In this document: positions 24,343 to 35,689 of the stretch, piece by piece | How positions within the stretch are numbered: the stretch's first letter is position 1 | Layout: each line of letters starts with the position of its first letter | NCBI GenBank assembly: GCA_032622095.1 | Contig: CP136068.1 | Coordinates: 157,551,465 to 157,615,464 of the forward strand | Reading direction: 5' to 3' | From: Siphonodentalium dalli | Taxonomy: Eukaryota; Mollusca; Scaphopoda; Gadilida; Siphonodentaliidae | Length of the DNA stretch: 64,000 bases | The notes under the pieces: model-generated | Told to the model about the DNA's origin: nothing | Seen by the model: only the letters and a program-made list of their open reading frames with translations | Databases searched by the model: none | Position numbers and translations under genes: made by a program

Positions 24343-25953
24343 ATGAATCCACAAATACAAATGGAAGGTCTAAATGAATTAGTCGACTCACTTAGAGTCA
24401 CAATCCAAGGCCTCGAAGTTCAACTCGCGCGTGCATCACAAAAAGCAGATAACGACGCAAAAGACCTAAAACAACAACTCAAGGATAGCACAAGACTAAT
24501 GGAAAAACAAATGCAACAGAACAACATCCTAACACAACAAATTATAGAATTGAATAAATCTCAGACAAAAACAAACACCAAATCTAAATCCACTAAAACA
24601 AGCAAAGCCAAAAATAATCTAATCAAATCACCACCCAAACCACCCACTTCAATAACTACACCAAACGCAAACAACCTCAAACCAACCACCATCATCATCA
24701 ATGCAGACATACATCACGAACACGATGATCCCGAAATATCGGGAATCAAAATATTCTCTACCACAGAGGCAATACTCTCTCCCATTAGAGAAGCAAACAT
24801 GCAATCTGATGATGAAGATTTCACAATAGTCCTAACGAACAAGAAGAAACGCAATATGGAAACACCCAGCCCCTCAAGCTCTTCGTCATCAACACCAAGG
24901 GTGTGCAAACGTAGATTAAACCGTTCCTTACCTCATCCAACCCAAAACCAAACAGCCAAACCCGCCACTACAAACAACGCCCAAAACAACAACAGCAACA
25001 ACAAACGACCAGCCACCCTTTTTGTAGACAACCCAACTCAAAATATGCTCAACAACCCATGGGAACTCCACGGTATTCTAGGGTCAAAGTACCCTATTAA
25101 AACGCAGAAAACCAAACGATCTAACCTACTAGTATACCCTTCTAACGAAGAAACTCGCATCTTTCTTATAACAAAGGCCCATTTGGAAATCAATGCGCTG
25201 AAACTATCGAACACAAAATTCAGGCCAACTAAGGGACAATTTACTCCACTCAATGAGAACCTATTCGTGGTAATATGCGGGGTCCACACTAGTATAACAG
25301 AGGGGGAAATAATCAAAGAGATCGGCTCTGAATTCGAAGCTAAACGACTGATATCATCAAAACACGGTGACCAACCTACTTTCAAAATTAAAGTCAGATG
25401 CCCTACGAAACAAGCAAAAGACAAACTTCTGAAGGGGGTTCGTCTGGGCAGCAACAAATCCAAGTCTCTAGTCCTAGACTATAAACCACAGGCCCATGTA
25501 ACTCAATGTTTCAAGTGCCAATCATTCCACCACACAGCTAAATTTTGCGACAACGAATTCGAAACTTGCAAACAGTGCGCGGGCCCTCACGACCATAAAG
25601 AATGCCCAATTATAGAAGACGAAGCTAAATGCGCCAATTGTGATGGGAACCATCCAACCACATACAAGGGGTGCCCCAGATATATAGAGGCAGTTAAACA
25701 AGCAGAGTACAAAAAATTATCTTACGCAACGATCACACAAAAACCAGCCGAAACGTCAGACGCACTTAGATTGGCAAATACGCTATATGCATGCCTTTTT
25801 GAATCCCACAAACTAAGGTACCATAACGCCGACCAAGCAGACAGTAAAATAATGCAAACAATTCAAAACAATGTAAACAAATATTATAAAACAAACATAA
25901 CAGCAAGCATAATGCAATTTCACGACAAGAACATAGATAAGCAAAGTAAGTAG
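24343..25953 (+). CDS. Family B ORF1 (gag-like, triple zinc knuckle), intact
   Basis: A 536-residue open frame from the ATG at 24343. Residues about 1-80 form a Gln/Lys-rich predicted coiled coil (repeated LxxxLxxS/Q heptads). About 85-240 are basic, Ser/Thr/Pro/Asn-rich and probably unstructured. About 240-385 resemble the RRM-like region common in Jockey and I ORF1 proteins. Near 390-440 lie three knuckles: CFKCQSFHHTAKFC (CX2CX4HX4C), CKQCAGPHDHKEC (CX2CX3HX4C) and CANCDGNHPTTYKGC (CX2CX3HX6C). The knuckle spacing is diagnostic for I/Jockey elements. The product would bind element RNA. ORF1 is undamaged while ORF2 is broken, so B is young but inactive on its own. Confidence 0.9.
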   Translation: MNPQIQMEGLNELVDSLRVTIQGLEVQLARASQKADNDAKDLKQQLKDSTRLMEKQMQQNNILTQQIIELNKSQTKTNTKSKSTKTSKAKNNLIKSPPKPPTSITTPNANNLKPTTIIINADIHHEHDDPEISGIKIFSTTEAILSPIREANMQSDDEDFTIVLTNKKKRNMETPSPSSSSSSTPRVCKRRLNRSLPHPTQNQTAKPATTNNAQNNNSNNKRPATLFVDNPTQNMLNNPWELHGILGSKYPIKTQKTKRSNLLVYPSNEETRIFLITKAHLEINALKLSNTKFRPTKGQFTPLNENLFVVICGVHTSITEGEIIKEIGSEFEAKRLISSKHGDQPTFKIKVRCPTKQAKDKLLKGVRLGSNKSKSLVLDYKPQAHVTQCFKCQSFHHTAKFCDNEFETCKQCAGPHDHKECPIIEDEAKCANCDGNHPTTYKGCPRYIEAVKQAEYKKLSYATITQKPAETSDALRLANTLYACLFESHKLRYHNADQADSKIMQTIQNNVNKYYKTNITASIMQFHDKNIDKQSK

Positions 25954-26015
25954 ACAGTGAAACACGAACGTGTCAAATAACCTCTACAACCTATTATCCT
26001 CCATACGCGGCCCAG

Positions 26016-28768
26016 AGCAACCTTAATATAGCACACATCAACGCCAACAGCATCAGGGCCCGCAAACAGGAACTAGTCGAATATGCAGAAGAAAATAAAA
26101 TAGACATACTCACAGTTAACGAAACCAAACTAGGTAAGGACACTAAATTTTCATTCCCAGGCTTTAATACACATAGGAAAGACAGATCCTCCGCGGGGGG
26201 TGGGGTCGCAATTCTAGTAAGGCACCACATAAAATACACCATTATCAACACATCAGAACTTACGGACGAAGTCATCGCAATCGAAACGACAATCAGTAAT
26301 AGGAAAACAGCTATAGTTTCACTATACGTACCCCCTAGCAAACCCCCCCTCAACTCTCAACATTCAAATTTTTCACCGATAAATTCAAAAATTGTATCTT
26401 TTTGGGAGACCTTAACGCCAAACACATTGTGTATAAATGCAGCAAAACCAATCCATACGGGGACGCCCTTTTCAACATAACCGAAGACCGAGAACTAGTG
26501 TTACTCAATAACAAAGGCATCGCGACCCACCATAACATAGCGACCAGATCCTGGGATATATTAGATTATGCTTTTGCCACGCCATCAATTGCAAAAACCA
26601 TACACAAATGCAAAATAGGATTTGATATAGGGAGTGACCACTACCCAGTCGAACTCTATATAACAAATGCTAAACCACAACACAATAAAGTTATTCTCAA
26701 AAGAAACCTCAGAAATGCAAATTGGGACAAATTTAGGGAATTAATCAACGTAAACATCGACAAGACAGAAATTAAATCTCCAAATGACATTGAGATGGCA
26801 GCCAAAACAATATCTGATATTATTAAGGATGCCATTGACATAGCATGCCCAAAAAAGAAAATTAAGCAAAATACTTGGAGGGTATCAAGGGAAACATTAG
26901 ATTTAATTCACCTTAAACGCAAAACATGCAGATTAATGCAAAAGCATCCCAAAGACTCAGAGTACAGAACCATGTATAATAACCTAACCAGACAAGTAAA
27001 TAAAGCAGTTAAACGGGAAAAAAGGGAATCTTGGGAAAGGGTTACCACCGAACTTGGGGAAAGACAACTAGATGGGAAATTCTGGAAAACATTCAAAATT
27101 CTAACTAGCCAAGCCACCTCCAATAACAATGACAAACCGCTCAAAAACGAGGCCGACGAATCATTCACAAACAACAAAGACAAAGCCAAAATTTTTGCGA
27201 CGTAATTAAAAAACATCCACAAAACCCACCAGGGGGACCAATTTGATGGGAAATTCAGGAAAAAAGTAATTGAACATGTAAGACAATATAAACAAACTTA
27301 CGGTTCCTTAAAATACCCCATACCAGAGGCAGATGACAAGCATATACTGGCAACTCCCATCTCCTCCCTAGAAATTCAAGACTGCCTCAAGCGTGCGAAA
27401 CCAAACAAAGCCCCCGGGGACGACGAATTAACCTTCGGCATAATCAAACAAGGCCCCAAATCACTGTTCGATAGATTAGAACTAATATATAACAAATGTC
27501 TACAGCACGGATACTTCCCTAAATCCTAGAAATCCGCTATTGGGGTGATGATTCCAAAACCGGGCAAAGACCATAAAATAGCTACCAGCTTTAGACCAAT
27601 CAGCCTACTTCAGTGTACGGGTAAACTTTTTGAAAGAATCATCAGCACTAGATTATTATCCTACTTAGAGAATACAAACTTTTTAAATAAATTTCAACGT
27701 GCATATCGTAAAGGCAAAGATGGAACCGAACACATCTACAGAATAGTTGAAGATATGCGCACAGCATTGGGTCGTGATTGGGAGGGGGCCGCCATTTACT
27801 TGGATGTAGAAAAGGCCTTTGACTCCGTGTGGCACCATGGCCTTCGCTACAAACTAAAAACAACAACCGACATACCCACCAAAATGTTACGACTCATATC
27901 ATCATTTCTCATGCACAGATCTATCAAAGTTAGGGTGGGTGACGAAATCTCAGACAATGTTGACCTCAAAGCAGGTACTCCTCAAGGGTCAGTCCTAAGC
28001 CCGCTACTTTTCCTAATATACGTCAATGACATCCCCCACAATCCACTTCATAACATACAAATATCACAATTTGCCGACGATCTGGGCCTTTGGACCACCG
28101 GGGAAAACACCAAAACGCTGGAATTAAGATTACAAAAACAACTTAATGACCTGGAAATATGGTGTTCTAAATGGCGCATCAAACTCAACGCCAAAAAAAC
28201 TCAGTTAATTGTATTTAGTAGAAAACATACTAAAGGCAAACTAAATTTATCCATCTTTGGGGAAACTTTCGAACAAACCCAGGAAGCAACTCTATTAGGC
28301 ATAACCCTCGACAGCAGATTATCTTTTCACCCCCATATTAAAAACATCTCGACCAGGGCCTCCCAAAGAATTGGGCTATTAAGGATGCTCAGGGGCACCT
28401 CATGGGGACTCAATCCAGAAACCCTGATTAAACTTTATAAGCAATTTATACGACCAATTATGGAATATGGGGCCATAATAACAGCCGATCTTCCTAAATC
28501 CACACTCAACAAACTCCAAATTATACAGAATAAAACATTAAGAATGGCCCTTCAGGAAAACATACGTACCCCCATCAGAACGTTACATGATACAGCCGAT
28601 ATACCTACTATCCGCGTCAGATTACAAGTACTAGCCGCAAACAGTCTTATAAGACTACAAGGCAGTACTTTAGTCGACGAACTAGAACTTAGGAAAACTT
28701 TACTCACCAAAGACAAAACAAAAGCAGCTGGCCGGCGAGGCGAAGTTGGTTCTGGTTCACCGGAATAA
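26016..28768 (+). pseudogene. Family B ORF2: endonuclease plus reverse transcriptase, frameshift and two stops
   Basis: Endonuclease motifs in order are LNIAHINANSIR, VNETKL, a GGGVAILVR block, then LGDLNAKH (26400) and GSDHYPVE near 26632. The frame shifts near 26345-26400. In-frame stops lie at 27203-27205 (TAA) and 27527-27529 (TAG). RT follows with SFRPISLLQCTGKLFERI, motif A YLDVEKAFDSVWHHGL, motif B AGTPQGSVLSPLLFLIYVND and motif C QFADDLGLW (about 28069-28095). The C-terminus is a thumb-like region (PETLIKLYKQFIRPIMEYGA) without RNase H or a zinc knuckle, as in Jockey elements. The enzyme would nick target DNA and copy element RNA; the three lesions make it inactive. Confidence 0.9.
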
Positions 28769-30114
28769 ACCCCTCAATGGTCATGCCATCACTCCCCCAA
28801 TCCAACGAACACTTCCCAATCAACATAAAAAATAGACTTATCTCATAAAATTCATAAAACGCTAGGTCGATCAAGTTACTAACACAGTTCAATCAAAAGG
28901 AAAGTAAGTATACAAGTAGTCATCACATTATCGAGTCAGCCCCACCAGGAAGACATGTAATTATGAATTATGTTTCAACAGGGCTCGATGAGACGTACTG
29001 CTCATCGACAGGATATCACAGTGAATTGGCCACGCCCTCTCTGCAGTAAAGCAAGCCCTAAATAAAACCCACTGGTAATACTCAGCTTAAACAACCTATT
29101 GGGTATGTACTAACCCATGTATGCAACATCCGCAATATCGACCGTCTAACAAGACTAACATAATATTAAAACGTAGGGTAGCGGGCTCCGGCTCTAGATG
29201 GCTCCTTGGGCGCTGATGAATGTCCTCGGGCGGCATAGATACCCTTTTGGTGGCCGTATTATAAGCCATTGAGCAATTATCTCTTTCAAAATGACTAACC
29301 TGCTAACTCTTTAACATAAAACTTATAGTATTACCCCGCACACCAAATACAATGTGTACAGGCTGGCACAAGATTATCCCGAGCCTGCCTTTACGCGTTG
29401 TTAGTTGTTTGCCTGTGTGGTCGCAGTATAAGCTATCAATATAATCTCCCTCAACTGACTTACTACCACATATACAAACTTAAACACATGTTCTCAAACA
29501 CGCCCGTACATACACGAAGACACAATACTAGCAACAACAGTCGATACCCAATCCTCAGAGACATATCACCAACAGTCTGGCCTCAGCTGCGTCCTCATCT
29601 GTGCAACAACACAACCAGGTCAACGGGCTCTGAGACTCACACAGGAGTGTAAGGCGGGCATTGCACCACCGAGAGTTGGGGAGCCCCGACCGACCTTAAG
29701 TCAACCGGCCGGCATTGCACACCCTTCCTAGAGTTGAGCCCGTAGTATAAGCCCTGAATATAACAGACTAAGGCAACGGAGTTCAAGCATGCACCAACTT
29801 GGACACTAGTTTACAACAAACCACTAAATAAAAAGATATCAACTAAGTTAAACCAACATAACTCGTATTACAATCAAGGTAAGTCTTCTCGCTGGTCCGC
29901 TTTTGGAATGGGGGGGGGGCTTTGCTTCCTGCCAGGGTGGCATGAAACCCATACTCCACAAGCAAGCATCAAATGACTAGGAAACACTCACAACCAAACT
30001 CAACAAACGCTCTTCAGCGGCACTATATCACTCAACTGTGGGTTGTAGGAGAGGGCTTACAGCCCTTTCAAATCTTCTCGGGGGGATCTTCCCAAACCCA
30101 AACTCCAAACTCTT
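28769..30114 (+). other. Family B 3' UTR
   Basis: About 1.35 kb after the RT stop, up to the CCGTTAATT duplication. No long open frame. It contains a G run near 29911-29920 and GGCGGGCATTGCACC/GGCCGGCATTGCACA repeated words (29653-29715). The end is CCAAACCCAAACTCCAAACTCTT with no poly(A). Confidence 0.65.
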
Positions 30115-30123
30115 CCGTTAATT

Positions 30124-30944
30124 ATTTTGCGACTCGTTCGCTTCTATTACGGATTTCTCCAGGATTCAAAATTTGAAGAGCTTTGGCTCCAAACAACAGA
30201 TATATGTGAACTGAATGCCATCGATGACTCTATCCATTTCAATATTTAGTTATCTTTATTTAGATGGTCTCCTTTTGGTGACTTCACTTACGCCCGTGTA
30301 ATACGCGGGTGTCCTACATATTACATTGTAATTCAACCGTTAATTATTTTGCGACTCGTTCGCTTCTATTACGGATTTCTCCAGGATTCAAAATTTCTTT
30401 CAAGAGATATTTCGTTCTTAAATTTCTTCAGGCAGTTTCTGTAATAAATTTACATCTGCCACTTTTATCTTTCTCGATAGTTTCTAAGACTTCACTTACG
30501 CCCGTGTAAAGAGCGGGTGACCTACATCTTACATTGTGAATCCCACGTTACTTCTTATGCGATTTGTTCGCTACTCTTACGGATTCCACCATTATTCACA
30601 ATTCCTTTCAACAAATAATACGTTTTTCCATTTTTGAAGCAGTTTCTGTAATTTATTTACATATGCCAAATTTGATTTTCTCGGTAGTTTCTAAGGCTCG
30701 TTCTTATATACCAATGTTTTTACCATTATTTGTATTCTGTTCTATGTTATTCTTTTTCCTATTAATTTATTCATTTTGTCATTAAAGGGACAATGATGAT
30801 TTGGTTCATGAATAAGCCGTCTGGCGAAACGCCCGTTCTGGTAGTAAGTATCGGGACCCTCCTGGTCTTGGCTGAACCCGTCGGGCCTCATGACCAGGAC
30901 TGAGTCAAACCCCCGTTTAAAAAAAAACAAAAAACAAAAAAAAA
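30124..30944 (+). repeat. A1 3' UTR with partial tandem duplication
   Basis: After B the 3' UTR resumes (ATTTTGCGACTCGTTCGC). At 30173 it jumps back to sequence already present at 24060-24233 (GAAGAGCTTTGGCTCCAAAC onward). It then runs through the same 3' UTR a second time to the poly(A). A2 has this block only once. So A1 carries a roughly 220-bp direct duplication spanning the B insertion. Confidence 0.85.
30861..30908 (+). other. Candidate 3'-terminal RNA pseudoknot, copy A1
   Basis: CCTGGTC (30861-30867) can pair with GACCAGG (30892-30898). TTGGCT (30868-30873) can pair with AGTCAA (30903-30908) through one G-U pair. The order 1-2-1'-2' is that of an H-type pseudoknot. It lies about 10 nt before the A-rich tail. 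See the matching element in A2, where the second pairing is fully Watson-Crick. Confidence 0.5.
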
Positions 30945-31140
30945 GAAGATTCATCGTTTTTCGCCACGCAACCTACGCAGAAAGCTGAATTATATCTATG
31001 TTTCTGTGAGTGTATTGTGTGCGTTAATACGGATTTCTCACCCAGGTTCCAGGCCTCGGGAGCATCCAGGATGTGGCTGGGAATTTTACTGCAGCAGTCA
31101 ATTCAGGTCGTATAACATCACGCCCCAGCACGTGCACACA

Positions 31141-32451
31141 ATGGCTGTTCATACTGATGGCGTCCTTTGGCGTCCTTCACCAGTTTTATTCGGGCCCACT
31201 AATGCCTCACCACCGTTGTGTTCCGATGATGTGGCGGGTAATGTCCCATCCGTTCTCATAGAAAGCTTAGATCCTTTAGATCCCTACAAAGATTTATACC
31301 TTCCTGCAAATCGGAAAATTCCCGACGACGTTCGAGGGGATCTTCTAGAGCGCACAGTAAGTGCCAACATTCGTGGGGTTAACCCCGGTAGGATCACAGC
31401 GGCTTCTTTAGCGGACAAAGTTCTTGCCGAGATGCCAGGTTCAAATATTACCGCCATTTATCGTGGAAGGTCCATCCGGGATTGGAAAATCGTTTTCGTC
31501 AACAAGGTGGACGTTGAAAAATTCATCCAACTTCAGGAATTCCAACCTTACGGTGATGACTTATTTGTGGGATGGTCGGGTTCCCGTCAACGGGTCACCA
31601 CAATACGTGTCAACTGGCTACCTTACCATGTACATCACGGAAACGTGTACGAACAATTATGTGGTTTCGGGGAAATAACATACATGGGATATGATTCCTT
31701 TTACAAATAAGGCCATAAAATTGCAAACGGGGTACGGATTTTGAAGGCAAAGCTATCTGTGGAAGACTTCCAGGCCTTTCCCGATTTTATAGAGGTGGAG
31801 GGCCACACCGGATTGGTGACTGTGGTCGGACGCCCCCCCCCCCCTCTGTGCCTGCGATGTCGGGGGAGGGGCCATATTAGGGCCACCTGCCCTCAGGGTA
31901 AACCTAGTTCGTATGCCGGTGCTGCTGGCCGTAACCCGGAGGATGATGAGAGGGAAGCTCCCACGGGGGGTAAGGATGTGCAGACCACGGATGTGCCGGA
32001 CACACGCACCCCCCCTGGTGAGGATTATTCCGTGCCGCCAGTCTTGTCTCTGTCCCAGTTTCAAGCTCAGTTCGACAATGCAATTCCGCCCACTGGGGAT
32101 ATTCGGCCCAGTTTGACTGATTTTGCGGACGATCTTCCTGCTCCACCACCGGAAGTATTGAATTTTCATACTCCTGCGGGAGACGTTTTAGCAGTGTCAG
32201 GGGGCATTGAGGTGATGGACACTTTCGCCCCCCGGCCAAGCGATTCACGTAAACGTGCCCACGACCATTCAGACGACGAAACAGACAATAAGAAATTGGT
32301 TGTGGTTGTCAATCACGACCTCGCCGCCTCCGAGGACCCCCTCTTTTGTGATGGAACTGGTTCCTCGTCGGACCCCGGTACCATCACGGGAGATGAGAGT
32401 TCTCTCGGAGACGGCGTGGTTGAGGATTCAGATGTTTTGTCGGACACTTAA
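31141..32451 (+). pseudogene. Family A ORF1 (gag-like, CCHC), copy A2, one premature stop
   Basis: One frame from the ATG at 31141 to the stop at 32449-32451, interrupted only by TAA at 31708-31710 (CAA in A1). The N-terminal half includes YRGRSIRDWKIVFVNKVDVE and GDDLFVGWSGSRQRVTTIRV, which fit an RRM-like RNA-binding fold. The knuckle CLRCRGRGHIRATC (CX2CX4HX4C) lies near 31850-31892. The tail is acidic and Ser/Asp-rich, ending DSDVLSDT. A bipartite basic patch (SRKRAH) at about 32246 could act in nuclear import; that is inference. Confidence 0.8.
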
Positions 32452-32839
32452 TTCATACCATTATTATGCTTACAAACTTAAACTCAACAAACTCAACTAT
32501 GTTTGCAACGACTCGGATTAGCCCCCAGATTATGACGACTCTTCTTGATTGGCACTTGACCGCGGATTTGTCCACGACTGCCGGCCTTGTCTACTTCTTT
32601 CCATTTATGCCGGACTTATTATGGTCTGGCAGTTACTCAGGGTATGGTTGTATCGTTTCCTATTATTTAGGTATTGTATGGTTTCGTTTACGTCCGTGCT
32701 TATTGTTTTTTATTTATTTCGGTACATTTTGCTTTATTTATTTATCTTATATTTTCCTTATTTCTGATATGTTTAGTTTTGTTGCTTGTGTTCAGTTCTT
32801 CCCTTATTTGCCCCAACATGGGTGGGATTAAAATATCTT

Positions 32840-33772
32840 GTGTGATGCTCCAATTACTGTAGACGAGCTTTTGGAGGCCATTAAGGGTTTGGCACGTGGC
32901 CGTGCACCGGGCCTGGATGGTTTGGGGTGGATTTTTATTCCACCTTCTCCCACCTCTTATTACCCACATTATTAGTCCTGTATAATAATTGTTTTCTTAC
33001 AAAATTGCCCCTCTCATTACGTACATCACTGATTACGCTCCTGCCCAAGGAACCGACCCATCCCGAAATTCCCTCAAACTATCGTCCCATCAGTTTGTTA
33101 AATGTCGAACTTCCAAGGATATGTACCGACATCTTTTGCAATCGGTCATTTCTCTGCCTTCACTAAGGCTCAAATACCCACAATTGCCTTTTAATTTGGT
33201 ATGGCACAATCTTCATAACCCCGCCATTGATCCTCTGGTTCGGGGTATCATGTATCGTTTAATACATGGGGTTCTTTATACGAGAGATAGATTAGCAAAA
33301 TACTATGGACAAAGGGTAATCAAAAACTGCCCTTTGTGCCTCCAATTTCCGGAGAACGTAGAGCATCTTTTCGTTAATTGTTCAGGCACTTTGGGACCTC
33401 GTCTTTGGTTGGCTCAAACCTCTAATACCGCATGAACGGTTTCGCACACACCTTGGGTTTATTCGGTTTTTGTTAATTCGAGCCCGTGATCCGAATCATC
33501 GAGCATTAGCGCTCGTTCTCATTACTGAAGCCGTGGCCACTATTTGGCTCTTTAGAAACCACATACATCATGCTCAAAAATTCCTTCAAACACGGCCGAC
33601 GGTTTCTCAACCATCACACGTATTTATTTTGCGATATTTATCCCGGATCCGCACTCACGTACTCATTGACAAATTACGTATGTCCCTCACTTCTTTTGAA
33701 GAGCTTTGGCTCCAAACAACAGATATATGTGAACTGAATGCCACCGATGACTCTATCCATTTCAATATTTAG
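32840..33772 (+). pseudogene. Family A ORF2 remnant, copy A2
   Basis: RT opening near 32850-33110 (ITVDELLEAIKGL, GRAPGLDGL, then frameshifted, LRTSLITLLPKEP, NYRPISLLN), joined at about 33105-33125 to the zinc-binding tail (33128-33772). The tail contains CPLCLQFPENVEHLFVNC and a further frameshift near 33385, where 8 bp present in A1 are missing. The RT-to-tail junction (TTGTTAAATGTCGAACTTCC) is identical in A1. Catalytic aspartates are absent. Confidence 0.8.
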
Positions 33773-33801
33773 TTATCTTTATTTAGATTGTCTCCTTTTG
33801 G

Positions 33802-34218
33802 TGACTTCACTTACGCCCGTGTAATACGCGGGTGTCCTACATATTACATTGTCATTCAACCGTTAATTATTTTGCGACTCGTTCGCTTCTATTACGGATT
33901 TCTCCAGGATTCAAAATTTCTTTCAAGAGATATTTCGTTCTTAAATTTCTTCAGGCAGTTTCTGTAATAAATTTACATATGCCACTTTTATCTTTCTCGA
34001 TAGTTTCTAAGACTTCACTTACGCCCGTGTAAAGAGCGGGTGACCTACATCTTACATTGTGAATCCCACGTTACTTCTTATGCGATTTGTTCGCTACTCT
34101 TACGGATTCCACCATTATTCACAATTCCTTTCAACAAATAATACGTTTTTCCATTTTTGAAGCAGTTTCTGTAATTTATTTACATATGCCAAATTTGTTT
34201 TTCTCGGTAGTTTCTAAG
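33802..34218 (+). repeat. Two diverged 208-bp repeats in the A2 3' UTR
   Basis: Each repeat starts GACTTCACTTACGCCCGTGT and ends TCGxTAGTTTCTAA, at 33802-34010 and 34011-34218. Shared internal words are TACATxTTACATTGT, CGTTCGCT/TGTTCGCT and CAGTTTCTGTAATxxATTTAC. The same pair occurs in A1. The start can form a short hairpin (CGCCCGTGTAATACGCGGGTG). Confidence 0.75.
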
Positions 34219-34383
34219 GCTCGTTCTTATATACCAATGTTTTTACCATTATTTGTATTATGTTCTATGTTATTCTTTTTCCTATTAATTTATTCATTTT
34301 GTCATTAAAGGGACAATGATGATTTGGTTCATGAATAAGCCGTCTGGCGAAACGCCCGTTCTGGTAGTAAGTATCGGGACCCT

Positions 34384-34431
34384 CCTGGTCTTGGCTGAAC
34401 CCGTCGGGCCTCATGACCAGGACTGAGCCAA
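34384..34431 (+). other. Candidate 3'-terminal RNA pseudoknot, copy A2
   Basis: CCTGGTC (34384-34390) pairs with GACCAGG (34415-34421). TTGGCT (34391-34396) pairs with AGCCAA (34426-34431). The second helix uses the loop of the first, giving an H-type pseudoknot, with a possible small inner hairpin CCCGTCGGG. It sits about 10 nt before the poly(A). Structured 3' ends are recognised by the RT of some LINEs; a recognition role here is inference. Confidence 0.5.
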
Positions 34432-34442
34432 ACCCCCGTTAA

Positions 34443-34886
<444 letters not shown>

Positions 34887-34917
34887 ACTGTCTGATCACT
34901 TATCAGAAACTCAACGG

Positions 34918-35281
34918 CGAAAACCGGTTTCCACACAGTTGCCACGGCACAAAAATCTAAAGCGCACCTTACAACGACACCATGAGCAAGGAATTCCGAT
35001 AACTCGTCTTTGGTATGGGAACTTGAAAGTAGTTTTTGCATGGAAACATTCGAATTTTTTGTGCTGCTAGTGATATGGTTGCTCACACTTGGCTTATTTC
35101 CAAGTCTCCTTATTCTCGTTGTCGTCTTCAGTGAGTTTTCAACATCGTAGCGATCGAATATCACATGACACTCATCAAACTTAGCAAAATACTTCTTGTC
35201 CATGTTATCATAGAAGTGTTGAGCTAAGTCCCCACACGTAGTGACGGATACAGGCGTGTGGAGCGCTTGAACTTCAGCCAT
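34918..35281 (-). CDS. Unrecognised protein fragment, antisense, abutting the broken H3 3' end
   Basis: An open frame from the ATG at 35279-35281 on the minus strand (MAEVQALHTPVSVTTCGDLA...). It includes a HVIFDRYDVENSLK and a RIRRLGNKP block and a KDELSEFLAHG segment. It looks like the N-terminal part of a conserved, multicopy invertebrate protein of unknown function; I recall similar openings but cannot name the family. The apparent C-terminus is read from the antisense of the H3 3' UTR, so the true fragment is cut at about 34918. It may be an exon moved with a mobile element. Confidence 0.4.
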
Positions 35282-35644
35282 GGCGTCGACAATTGCAACC
35301 CTCTCAGACTTCCGGTGTAAACAAGAAATGTCAAATTGTTTCTGTCTTCAAGTTATGCGTGTTTTCTCGAAAATCGGACAAGGTATCGATGTTTGAATAT
35401 GTTCTAGTGTTTGCGGAATTTCTCAGGTACAAGATGGTGACAAGATCAAGATTCGCTTAACCGGTATGTTTGGACTGTGCCGGTATGATGTTTCTTCATT
35501 TCAATATTATCGTAATCATGCTTAATGATATAGCCACCATTACCCCCTGTCCAAATTGGCCAATGAACTGTACTCACGTGTACGCTGTCAGTACAGAAAT
35601 TCTCGTCGTGTGAAATCGTCACGCTTGATCAACTGTTTAGGGGA
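35282..35644. other. Upstream region of the fragment above, no other gene seen
   Basis: Runs from the antisense ATG to the 5' end of D1. It includes TTAACCGGTATG near 35458 and ordinary AT-rich sequence. No histone spacer similarity to 44521-44940 was noticed. Confidence 0.4.
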
Positions 35645-35689
35645 TTCCCCGATGACATTCAATAACCAGCGGTTGTGAAAATTCGACAA

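Larger units (their letters stand above)
24234..30114 (+). mobile_element. Family B non-LTR element (Jockey-like), nested in A1
   Basis: Flanked by the 9-bp direct repeat CCGTTAATT at 24225-24233 and 30115-30123, which in uninterrupted copy A2 occurs once (33860-33868). The element carries an intact ORF1 with three zinc knuckles, then an ORF2 with endonuclease and RT but no visible RNase H, and a 1.35-kb 3' UTR without a long poly(A). The knuckle pattern and the FADD RT motif fit the Jockey clade. Length is about 5.9 kb and it appears full-length at the 5' side. Confidence 0.9.
21287..30944 (+). mobile_element. Family A non-LTR element, copy A1 (Tx1/L1-like), interrupted by element B
   Basis: Begins GAAGATTCATC directly after H3 leader sequence and ends in an A-rich tail at 30918-30944. 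The unit holds a 5' UTR, an ORF1 with one CCHC knuckle, a short RT-start remnant, a zinc-binding ORF2 tail, a repeat-rich 3' UTR and a structured 3' end. Element B (24234-30114) is nested in the 3' UTR with a CCGTTAATT duplication. Without B the element is about 3.8 kb. Endonuclease and most of RT are deleted. Copy A2 follows immediately with no H3 sequence between. Assignment to the Tx1 group is inference from the RT fragment, the zinc-binding tail and the site-specific behaviour known in that group. Confidence 0.85.
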
